Source: Sulfuritalea sp. (GTDB lineage: Bacteria > Pseudomonadota > Gammaproteobacteria > Burkholderiales > Rhodocyclaceae). Taken from it: a stretch of 46,255 bases of DNA. Positions 39,650 through 46,255 of this stretch are shown here, one piece after another (position 1 is the first letter of the stretch; each line of letters begins with the position of its first letter). The DNA lies in NCBI GenBank assembly GCA_016712985.1, contig JADJQA010000031.1, positions 1-46,255 on the forward strand. Direction: 5' to 3'. The notes under the pieces were generated by a model, which saw nothing but the letters and a program-made list of their open reading frames with translations, ran no database searches and was not told where the DNA came from. A program made the position numbers and the translations under genes.

Positions 39650-39834
39650 AGGACGATCCGGAGATCCAGCGCGCCGTGCGGCGCACCGTGGGCATCGCAG
39701 CGCTGCGCCGCCTGCGGCGCATCGTCGATGCCGACAACGCGCTGGAGGCCGAAAAGGCCCGATGGGGAAGGCGGTTGTCGATCTTCTTCGTGCTTGCCGC
39801 GGTGCTCGCTCTGGCCTGGATGCTGATCCGCTAG
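39646..39834 (+). CDS. Small membrane-anchored conserved protein
   Basis: A 62-residue protein with a basic soluble part (MKDDPEIQRAVRRTVGIAAL, RRLRRIVDADNALEAEKARW) and one C-terminal membrane helix (LSIFFVLAAVLALAWMLI). It overlaps the apbE end by 4 bases (ATGA), so its translation is coupled. No function is known. The position between apbE and the PTS genes seems specific to this lineage. Confidence 0.7.
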   Translation: MKDDPEIQRAVRRTVGIAALRRLRRIVDADNALEAEKARWGRRLSIFFVLAAVLALAWMLIR

Positions 39835-39843
39835 AATGCCGGG

Positions 39844-40232
39844 ATGATCGGTATATTCCTCCTCACCCATGCCACCTATGGCGAATCGCTGATCCAGTGC
39901 GCCTGCCACGTGCTCAACAAGCGACCACCGCAGATCGTCCAGCTTGGCATGGCCGCGCAGGACATCCGCTGGACGCCCTGCCCCTGGCGCGCGAAATGCT
40001 AGCGCTGGTCAACAGCGGTCGCGGTGCGGTGATCCTTACCGACATCTACGGCGCCACGCCGTCCAACCTGGCGATGAAGCTGCTTGAGCCGGGGCGTGTC
40101 GAAGGCATCGCCGGCGTCAATCTGCCCATGCTGTTGCGCGCCATTGCGTACCGCGACAAGGACATGGAGACCCTGCTTACCCGCGCCGTGTCCGGCGGTC
40201 GCGATGGCGTGCTGAACATGCTGAAGAACTGA
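39844..40232 (+). pseudogene. PTS EIIA component, mannose family, one frameshift
   Basis: ATG 39844 opens IGIFLLTHATYGESLIQCAC (phospho-acceptor His9 in T-H), HVLNKRPPQIVQLGMAAQD, and then one base is missing after 39963 (GACATCCG where GACGATCCG is expected). The frame continues as PLDALPLAREMLALV, GRGAVILTDIYGATPSNLAM, KLLEPGRVEGIAGVNLPMLL to 40232. The domain is complete at about 129 residues when repaired. HPr and EI follow but no PTS permease, so this is a regulatory PTS chain. An artefact is likely, because the reading frames match perfectly on both sides. Confidence 0.82.
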
Positions 40233-40282
40233 CCCGATGACGGCCCACCCCCCATCCCCCGCCCCGTGGGCGGGGGTGACTA

Positions 40283-40377
40283 GTCACCTCCCCCGCTCGG
40301 CGGGGGGCGTAGGTGGGAATTCGCGCAGCACTGCTGCGCGCCACCGAAGCCGGCTTGCTATGCAAAGCAAGCCGTGG
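40283..40377 (+). repeat. Three-hairpin intergenic element, copy B
   Basis: Hairpins: CACCTCCCCCGC with GCGGGGGGCGTAGGTG, CGCGCAGC-ACT-GCTGCGCG (40322-40340), CGGCTTGCT-ATGCAA-AGCAAGCCG (40351-40374), then TGGG. Copy A is at 10690-10795. The second and third stems differ between the copies in both arms at once, keeping the pairing, while the loops ACT and ATGCA(A/G) are constant. It lies upstream of the HPr gene. Confidence 0.7.
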
Positions 40378-40441
40378 GCAGACGGGAGGGGTGCTCATTT
40401 TTTTCCCGCGCCAGCGCGGGCGGCCCGGCGGAGGCGTGACC

Positions 40442-40711
40442 ATGCCACGCAGCGAAGCTGAAATCGTCAACAAGCTGGGCTTGCACGCTCGCGCCTCGGC
40501 CAAGCTTTGCCAGCTTGCCGGCTCGTTTCCCTGCGAGGTGTGGATGGAGCGCGGCAGCCGCCGCATCAACGCCAAGAGCATCATGGGCGTGATGATGCTG
40601 GCTGCCGGCAAGGGGTCCAGCGTGATGATCGATACCGAAGGCGAGCGCGCCGAAGAGGCCTTGCAGGCCATGCTGGGTTTCATCGCCAACCGGTTCGGCG
40701 AAGACGAATGA
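40442..40711 (+). CDS. ptsH: Phosphocarrier protein HPr
   Basis: An 89-residue HPr. His15 in KLGLHARASAK is the phosphotransfer residue, and Ser46 in INAKSIMGVMMLAAGKG matches the regulatory serine site region. It passes phosphate from Enzyme I to the EIIA upstream. ATG 40442 was chosen to put His at 15. The ptsI start lies 13 bases after its stop. Confidence 0.96.
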   Translation: MPRSEAEIVNKLGLHARASAKLCQLAGSFPCEVWMERGSRRINAKSIMGVMMLAAGKGSSVMIDTEGERAEEALQAMLGFIANRFGEDE

Positions 40712-40724
40712 ACGGGGCGTCGCG

Positions 40725-42466
40725 ATGAGCTTCTGCCTTCACGGCCAGGCGGTTTCCGGAGGGATTGCGATCGGCCGTGCGCATCTGGTGTCGCATGCGA
40801 TGCTGGAAGTCGCCCATTATCAGTTGCGCGAGCGCGACGTGGCGAGCGAACTGGTGCGCTTCGACAAGGCCGTCGCCACCACCGGCGCCGAACTCGACGC
40901 CCTGCGCGCCGAGGCCAGCGTTCCCGGCGCACCGGCTGAGCTTTCCGCCTTCGTCGATGTCCATGCCATGATCCTGGTGGACCCGGCGCTGACCGACGGT
41001 GTGCGCGAGCTGATCCGCGAGCGCCGCTGCAATGCCGAATGGGCCATGGTGCAGCAGATGCAGCTGGTGGTCGACCAGTTCGACGAATTCGAGGACGCCT
41101 ACCTGCGGGAACGGCAACAGGACATCGTGCAGGTGGTCGAGCGCGTGCTCAGGGTCTTGCAGGGCAAGCGGCGCAAGCTGGCGCGGCGCAAGGCAGTCAT
41201 GGTCGATGAACTGCTGATCGTGGTCGCCAACGACCTGTCGCCGGCGGACACGATCCAGTTCAAGAGCCTCAAGATCGGCGGTTTCGTCACCGATCTGGGT
41301 GGCGCCACCTCGCATACCGCGATCGTCGCGCGCAGTCTGGCGATCCCTGCGGTAGTCGGCATGCTGCATGCCCGCCCGCTGATCCAGGACGAAGACCTGC
41401 TGATCGTCGACGGCACGCGCGGCGTGCTGATCGTCGACCCCGACTCGGGCGTGCTGGAAGAATACAAGCTGCGCAAGACCGAGCTGGAAATCGAGCGCTC
41501 CAAGCTCAAGCGCCTGGTCACCGGCCGCTCGCGGACGCTGGATGGCGAGGATGTCGAGCTTCACGCCAACATCGAGCTGCCGCAGGACGCCGAAACGGCG
41601 AAGGAAGTCGGCGCGGACGGTGTCGGCCTGTTTCGCACCGAGTTCCTTTTCATGAATCGTGACGAGCTGCCCGACGAAGACGAGCAGTTCGAGGCCTATC
41701 GCAGCGTCGTCAAGATCATGGGCGACAAGCCGGTCACCATCCGCACGCTGGACATCGGCGCCGACAAGGAAGCGCGCGCGCTGCGCAATCGCGCCGGGAG
41801 TCGCAGCGCACCGAATCCCGCGCTGGGCCTGCGCGCGATCCGCTTCTGCCTGGCCGAACCGCAACTGTTTCTGGTGCAGTTGCGGGCCATTCTGCGCGCG
41901 TCGCACCACGGCCGGATTCGCCTGCTGATTCCGATGCTGGCGCATGTCACGGAAATCGAGCAGACACTGGCCCTGATCGAACTCGCCAAGATGCAATTGC
42001 GCGAGTCGCGGCAGAAGTTCAACGCGGTGGAAGTCGGCGGCATGATCGAGATCCCCGCCGCCGCGCTGTCGCTCGGGCCCTTCCTGCGCCGGCTGGATTT
42101 TCTGTCGATCGGCACCAACGATCTGATCCAGTACACGCTGGCGATCGATCGTACCGATGGCGCGGTGGCCCACCTCTATGATCCGCTGCATCCGGCCGTG
42201 CTCAGGCTGATTGCGCAGACCATCCAGAGCGCGCAGCGGGTCGGCATGCCGGTGGCGGTCTGCGGCGAAATGGCCGGCGACCCGAAGCTGACCCGGCTGC
42301 TGGTCGGCATGGGCCTGCGCGAGTTTTCCATGCATCCGGCGCAAGGCTCCTGGAAGTCAAGCAGCAGGTCATGATGGCCGACGCAACGCAGCTTGGGGTG
42401 CGCGTCGCCAGGATCCTGAAACTCGACGAACCCGACAAGATCGGCGATCAGATGGAAAAGCTGTAG
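40725..42466 (+). pseudogene. ptsI: PTS Enzyme I (phosphoenolpyruvate-protein phosphotransferase), frameshift near 3' end
   Basis: The frame is open from ATG 40725 for over 530 codons: QAVSGGIAIGRAHLVSH, the swivelling-domain GGATSHTAIVARSLAIPA (active His about 197), the PEP-binding GVGLFRTEFLFMNRDELPDE and IGTNDLIQYTLAIDRTD, and VAVCGEMAGDPKLTRLL. After EFSMHPAQ two extra bases (near 42344) shift the frame. The real end LLEVKQQVMMADATQLGVRV and DKIGDQMEKL continues to TAG 42466. The repaired protein is about 579 residues, normal for EI. The error affects only the last about 45 residues. Confidence 0.9.
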
Positions 42467-42472
42467 GACCCC

Positions 42473-43603
42473 ATGCCAGATGTCGGCATCGTCAGCGCAC
42501 AGCGCGCGCACTTCAACCAGCCTCTCGACCTGAAGGGTGGCAGCGTGCTGCCCGCCTTCGACCTGGTGTATGAAACCTATGGCACGCTCAACGCCGCAGG
42601 ATCGAACGCCATCCTGGTTTGCCATGCGCTTTCCGGACATCATCACGTCGCCGGGCATACCGCCGACGAGTTTGGCAACCCCGCCGCCAACATCGGCTGG
42701 TGGAACAACATCGTCGGACCCGGCCGGCCGCTGGATACCGAGCGCTTCTTCATCGTCGGGGTCAATAACCTCGGCGGCTGCCACGGCTCCACCGGTCCGG
42801 CGAGCGCCAACCCCGCCACGGGCAAGCCCTGGGGCGCCGATTTCCCCGTGATCACGGTCGAGGACTGGGTCGCCGCGCAAGCGCGCCTGGCCGATCACCT
42901 CGGCATCGACTCCTGGGCAGCGGTGATGGGCGGCAGCCTGGGCGGCATGCAGGCACTGCAATGGACGTTGAGTTTTCCCGAACGCGTGCGCCATGCCCTG
43001 GTCATCGCCGCGGCGCCCCGGCTCTCGGCCGAGAACATCGCCTTCAACGACGTGGCCCGTCAGGCCATCCTGACCGACCCGGACTTTCATGGCGGACACT
43101 TCTACGAACACGGCGTGCGTCCGCTGCGCGGCCTGCGCCTGGCGCGCATGCTGGGCCACATCACTTATCTGTCGGACGACCAGATGGCCGAAAAATTCGG
43201 CCGTCGCCTGCGCACCGGCGCCGGCAGCTACGGCTTCGGCGTCGAGTTCGAGATCGAATCCTACCTGCGCCGCCAGGGCGACAAGTTCGCCGGCGTGTTT
43301 GACGCCAATACTTATCTGCGCATGACCAAGGCGCTGGACTATTTCGACCCGGCGCAGGATTTCGACGACGATCTGGCGCATGCGCTGGCCCGTGCCCGCG
43401 CCAAGTTTCTGGTCATCGCTTTCAGCACCGACTGGCGCTTTACGCCAGCCCGCTCGCGCGAGATCGTCCATGCGCTCGTGCATAACGGGCAGGCGGTGGC
43501 CTATGCCGAGATAAACAGCGCCCACGGCCACGACTCCTTCCTGATGGACGATCCCTACTACCACGCCGTGGTTGACACCTACCTGAAACGGGTAAAGCCA
43601 TGA
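42473..43603 (+). CDS. metX: Homoserine O-acyltransferase MetX
   Basis: A 376-residue alpha/beta-hydrolase enzyme of methionine synthesis. It has ILVCHALSGHHHVAGH, NNLGGCHGSTGPASANPATG, the nucleophile elbow VMGGSLGGMQALQWTL (Ser about 155), catalytic Asp in IAFSTDWRFTPARS and His in NSAHGHDSFLMDD. In betaproteobacteria carrying metXW the enzyme often uses succinyl-CoA rather than acetyl-CoA, so the acyl donor is not certain from sequence. ATG 42473 is 6 bases after the ptsI stop. Its 3' end overlaps metW by 4 bases. Confidence 0.95.
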   Translation: MPDVGIVSAQRAHFNQPLDLKGGSVLPAFDLVYETYGTLNAAGSNAILVCHALSGHHHVAGHTADEFGNPAANIGWWNNIVGPGRPLDTERFFIVGVNNLGGCHGSTGPASANPATGKPWGADFPVITVEDWVAAQARLADHLGIDSWAAVMGGSLGGMQALQWTLSFPERVRHALVIAAAPRLSAENIAFNDVARQAILTDPDFHGGHFYEHGVRPLRGLRLARMLGHITYLSDDQMAEKFGRRLRTGAGSYGFGVEFEIESYLRRQGDKFAGVFDANTYLRMTKALDYFDPAQDFDDDLAHALARARAKFLVIAFSTDWRFTPARSREIVHALVHNGQAVAYAEINSAHGHDSFLMDDPYYHAVVDTYLKRVKP

Positions 43604-44194
43604 AGCTTGCCACCGAGCGTGCCGATTTCGACCTGATCGCCAGTTGGGTGCAGCCGGGCGAGCGTGTACTCGATCTGGGTTGCGGCGATGGTTCCCTGCT
43701 CAAGCGCCTGATCGACGAACGCGGCGCCGCCGGCTACGGCGTCGAGCTCGAAGACGCCGCCGTGCTGGCCGCGATAGCCAATGACATCAACGTGATCCAG
43801 GGGTGACCTCGAGGCGGGACTGTCGGGCATTGACGACGGCACTTTCAACCATGTCGTGCTCTCGCGCACCCTGCAAACCGTGCGCCATACCGAACGCATC
43901 CTCGGCGAAATGCTGCGTGTCGGCCGCGAGGCGGTAGTCAGTTTTCCCAACTTTGCCTACTGGAAGAACCGCATGGCGGTCATGGGCGGTCGCATGCCGG
44001 TGTCCGAGGACCTGCCCTTTGAATGGTTCGATACGCCCAATCTGCGCTTCTTCACCCTGCTGGATTTCGAGGCGCTGTGCGCCAAAATGGGCTTGGTGAT
44101 CCGGGAGCGTCAGGTGCTCGACGAAGCCGGCAGCCTGGTGCTCGAAGAGCCCAATTTCCTCGGCAGCCTGGCTGTGTACCGCCTTGCGCGCTGA
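43600..44194 (+). pseudogene. metW: Methionine biosynthesis protein MetW, one frameshift
   Basis: The ATG at 43600 (ATGA overlap with metX) gives a class I methyltransferase-like fold: VQPGERVLDLGCGDGSLLKR, GAAGYGVELEDAAV and INVIQG. A fourth G in the run 43800-43803 shifts the frame. It continues as DLEAGLSGIDDGTFNHVVLS, RTLQTVRHTERILGEMLRVG, PFEWFDTPNLRFFTLLDFEA to 44194. The repaired length is about 197 residues, typical of MetW, which assists MetX. A homopolymer error is the simplest reason. Confidence 0.9.
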
Positions 44195-44214
44195 CGCCGC
44201 CCGGTCGAGGAGCC

Positions 44215-44376
44215 TCAGGGAACGGTCTTTACCTCGGCTACCGGGGGCGCCGCAGCAGGTTGCGGGTTTTCCGGATTCGCGGGTGCGCCAGCCTTGCGCA
44301 GGCGCTTTTCCTCTTTCTTGGCCTTCTTGGCCAGATCTCTCTGGCGCTTCTCGAATGAATAATTGGGTTTCGCCAT
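44215..44376 (-). CDS. Small conserved basic protein
   Basis: A 53-residue protein: MAKPNYSFEKRQRDLAKKAK, KEEKRLRKAGAPANPENP and a Pro/Ala tail ending VKTVP. The beginning M-A-K-P-N-Y-S-F-E-K-R-Q-R-(D/E)-L-A-K-K is shared by short hypothetical proteins of many betaproteobacteria. It is highly basic and predicted to be a coiled or disordered helix; its function is unknown. It is convergent with metW (20 bases). The upstream TGACAGAGGTACC contains a Shine-Dalgarno-like GAGGT. Confidence 0.75.
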   Translation of the reverse strand: MAKPNYSFEKRQRDLAKKAKKEEKRLRKAGAPANPENPQPAAAPPVAEVKTVP

Positions 44377-44533
44377 CGGGTACCTCTGTCAGGGAAGGTG
44401 TGGGGTGGAAGGCCCCGATTGTACGGCACTCCTCGGGCAATGCTTTACGGCGGGTCGCCGCCGCGCCTTGCCTCGCACCCCGCCAGTCTCCCGTCGCGCG
44501 CCCGAGGGGCTCGAATTCCGGGCGCCGGCTCCA

Positions 44534-45217
44534 TCAACGCGTCACCCAGCCGCCGCAGACCGGGAAGACCTGGCCGACGAAACAATCTGCCGCCTCGCTG
44601 CACAGGTAGGCCGCAAACTCGGCGTCTTCCCTGGCTCCGACCAGGCGACCGAGGGGCACTTCACGCTTCAGGCGCTCCTGGAATCGCGGGTTGGCCTTAA
44701 CCTCGGGCGGAAAGTAGGTGGCGTTGTCGACGAAGTTCTGCGCGATGGCGTTTACCCGGACATGGTGCGCGGCAAGCTCGACGCCGACCGCTTGCACATA
44801 GGCCGGTTAGGCGCCGCGGGCGGCGCTGTGGGTCGAGGCGCGCTTGATTCCGCGCAATGCGGAGGCGCTGCCCATCACCAGGATCTTCCCGGCGCGCCGC
44901 TGGATCATCGCCGGCAGGGCCGCGCGAAACAGCCTGGGAAGCGGGTCCACCAGCGCCGCGAAGGTCTCGCGCCACTCGGCTTCGGACACTTCGGTTGCCG
45001 CCGTGGAGGGCGCCGGCAGCGCCAGGTTGGCGACCAGCACGTCGATCCGGCCCGCCGCGGCGACGATCGCGGCAGGCGCCGCGGGATCGACCAGCGATTG
45101 CGTGTCCCCAATGACGGACGCGCCATGTCCGGCGAAGACCTCGCAGAGCATCGGGCCCATGAATTCATCGGCCTCGGTGATCAGTACCCGCTTGTCGCGG
45201 AGAGTGCTTGCTGACAT
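44534..45217 (-). pseudogene. Short-chain dehydrogenase/reductase with internal stop codon
   Basis: A single frame of 227 codons with an in-frame TAA at codon 137 (44807-44809). Before it: LRDKRVLITEADEFMGPMLC (Rossmann start), IDVLVANLALPAPST and GKILVMGSASALRGIKRAST. After it: PAYVQAVGVELAAHHVRVNA, IAQNFVDNATYFPPEVKANP, FVGQVFPVCGGWVTR. Family members have a Gln at the stop position (CAA or CAG to TAA). Where SDRs carry catalytic Y-x-x-x-K, this protein has H-S-A-A-R, so even read-through would give an atypical enzyme. Confidence 0.78.
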
Positions 45218-45599
45218 GTGGCCTCCAGTGGAAGACAGTGCAATGCGGGTGCAGCGGAGTGCCTGCGACCCACGGCAGTTGAATTCATCGGCCTGAGTGG
45301 CTTTGGGCGCAATCTACCATTTGTCTTTGACCGGCGCGGCGTTTCGGGGAACGGCGGATTGGGCATCGCCGCGCGTCGACAGAACCAGCTTTCCGCGAGT
45401 TCGCGCAGCAGCCAGTCGCGCGGATTGCCCTTCTCCTTGCCTTCGGCTCTGCACAACCTTGCCATCGGACTTTCACCGACGAAGTAACGCGCCATGCCCG
45501 GCGCACACGTGAAGGTCAGCGGCGATGCGCGGATTCATCGCGCAGCGTCCGCTGTACCGCAGGGTTGGACATCGGTGTCACGGCAAGGTCTCCACTGAC
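45218..45599. other. Gene-poor region between the SDR and the toxin-antitoxin pair
   Basis: About 380 bases. A minus-strand stretch from 45495 reads MARYFVGESPMARLCRAEGK and GNPRDWLLRELAESWF before becoming low-complexity. I cannot match it to a family, and it may be a decayed gene. No hairpin terminator or RNA gene was evident. Confidence 0.35.
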
Positions 45600-45914
45600 T
45601 TACACAGCACGACGTTTTGATGATGGCTTGGGAGCTTCCTTGGCTGTCTGCGGCTCGGCCAGGCGGCCGGTAACGTACTTGTGGAGAACGCTGGCGATGA
45701 GTGTTTGATACGGCACGCCTTCTTCAAGTGCCTTGACCTGAATGTCGCTCAGATCGCCAGAAGACAGACGGATATTGACCCGACGATCTTTTATGGCGGT
45801 GGCGCGCGCCGCTGCCTTGAACTTCGCTAACTCGGCTTTGGTGGCAACTGACTTCAATTGGCCTTCGTCAAAAGCGGTAAGGACTTCAAGCTCGTAGGTG
45901 TCAATTTTCGGCAT
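45600..45914 (-). CDS. Putative antitoxin of a BrnT-like module (RHH/CopG-like)
   Basis: A 104-residue protein: PKIDTYELEVLTAFDEGQLK, SVATKAELAKFKAAARATAI, KDRRVNIRLSSGDLSDIQVK, ALEEGVPYQTLIASVLHKYV. The segment R-R-V-N-I-R-L-S...D-x-x-x-I-Q-x-x-A-x-x-x-G-x-P-Y-Q-T-L-I is a CopG-type ribbon-helix-helix. It overlaps the preceding gene's end by 14 bases. It probably neutralises the toxin encoded upstream and represses the operon. Confidence 0.85.
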   Translation of the reverse strand: MPKIDTYELEVLTAFDEGQLKSVATKAELAKFKAAARATAIKDRRVNIRLSSGDLSDIQVKALEEGVPYQTLIASVLHKYVTGRLAEPQTAKEAPKPSSKRRAV

Positions 45915-46193
45915 CTGTTTTCCCTTGACTCAAATAGCTCCGCGTTGCCTTGCGGCTTGGGATTACGGTCTTGAGAAAGAAAAAGTCTTCCTCTTCGATA
46001 AACGGTACCAAGTAGGCGTAGTTGTCACATTCGACAACGAGAACGCGCTGCCTGGGGTATTTCGCCTGGTTCGGGTGAGCCAGGATGTCCAGCAGGCCAC
46101 CAGCTTCGATTGAAACAACAATGTTCTCGAACGAAATCCCCCGCACTGTTTGACGGTCTCGTTCTTCTCGGGTGCCCAGCGGAATGGCTTCAT
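45901..46193 (-). pseudogene. BrnT-like toxin, one frameshift
   Basis: ATG 46193 opens KPFRWAPEKNETVKQ. A missing base near 46148 then shifts the frame to RGISFENIVVSIEAGGLLDI, LAHPNQAKYPRQRVLVVECD, YAYLVPFIEEEDFFFLKTVI and PSRKATRSYL. Taken together it is a complete BrnT-type or related DUF4258-like toxin of about 97 residues, with the typical F-x-W-x-x-E-K-N-x-x-x-x-x-x-R-G-I-S-F-E-x. An alternative GTG start at 46146 gives only the second part. Confidence 0.75.
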
Positions 46194-46255
46194 GCGGGAA
46201 TACTACGCCGCTGTGTGCCTTTTGTCACCACCGCGCAACTGTGCCGTTCAAGATG

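Noticed and set aside
1..46255. CRISPR arrays, tRNA or rRNA genes
   Set aside because: No regularly spaced identical repeats, no tRNA cloverleaf with T-loop consensus and no rRNA-like stretches were found by reading; a tRNAscan or Infernal run would be decisive.

Overview
The window looks like a chromosome segment of a high-GC betaproteobacterium, most likely of the order Rhodocyclales. The evidence is gene content and order: gshA (ferrooxidans-type) and gshB, then apbE, a permease-less PTS (EIIA-Man, HPr, EI), then overlapping metX-metW. The genus cannot be fixed from the sequence. No rRNA, tRNA, CRISPR array or complete insertion sequence was seen.

Layout. (1) 1-5000 is an accessory island, all on the + strand. 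Broken copies of a DUF599 membrane-protein gene, REP-like palindromes and about 200-bp direct repeats alternate with small gene pairs: two hicA-hicB modules with disabled toxin genes, one intact hicB-hicA module, one uncharacterised conserved pair and a truncated hicA. (2) 5014-9540 is an oxidative-stress block: rubrerythrin, an Fe-S oxidoreductase and DUF3501, followed by oxyR and a TetR regulator. (3) 10065-15708 holds a chaperone-like operon: DUF2760 protein, an Hsp70 and a long Hsp70 with a C-terminal extension. (4) 15911-22512 holds pepN (frameshifted), rubrerythrin-rubredoxin-rubredoxin reductase, and an APH-kinase/ATPase fusion. (5) 22534-28350 holds a TerB-like protein, a LysR regulator and a minus-strand cluster: TerC (behind a yybP-ykoY Mn2+ riboswitch), a bacterial voltage-gated sodium channel, a PAP2 phosphatase, a broken dagK and a membrane protein. 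(6) 28502-31367 is a probable light/photo-oxidative stress locus: a B12-dependent LitR/CarH photoreceptor divergent from a GPx-like peroxidase, a SOUL haem protein and a DCC protein. (7) 31462-32560 is a graveyard of restriction genes (Mrr-like, wHTH-nucleotidyltransferase, hsdM). (8) 32608-44376 is mostly core metabolism: fadJ, gsh genes, apbE, PTS and metXW. (9) 44534-46193 holds an SDR with an internal stop and a BrnT/CopG-like toxin-antitoxin pair.

How genes work together. A GATAG-N7-CTATC palindrome lies upstream of both rubrerythrin operons, and the oxyR between them encodes both redox cysteines (C199, C208), so one OxyR regulon probably links regions 2 and 4. LitR probably controls the divergent peroxidase operon through TTGTC-N3-GACAA sites. 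The Mn2+ riboswitch may control TerC and the genes behind it.

Caution. At least ten genes carry single indels, several in C, G or A runs and several in normally essential or core genes (ptsI, EIIA, metW, fadJ, pepN). This suggests residual sequencing error, so frameshift 'pseudogenes' should be read with care. The remnants in regions 1 and 7 are too rearranged for that explanation.
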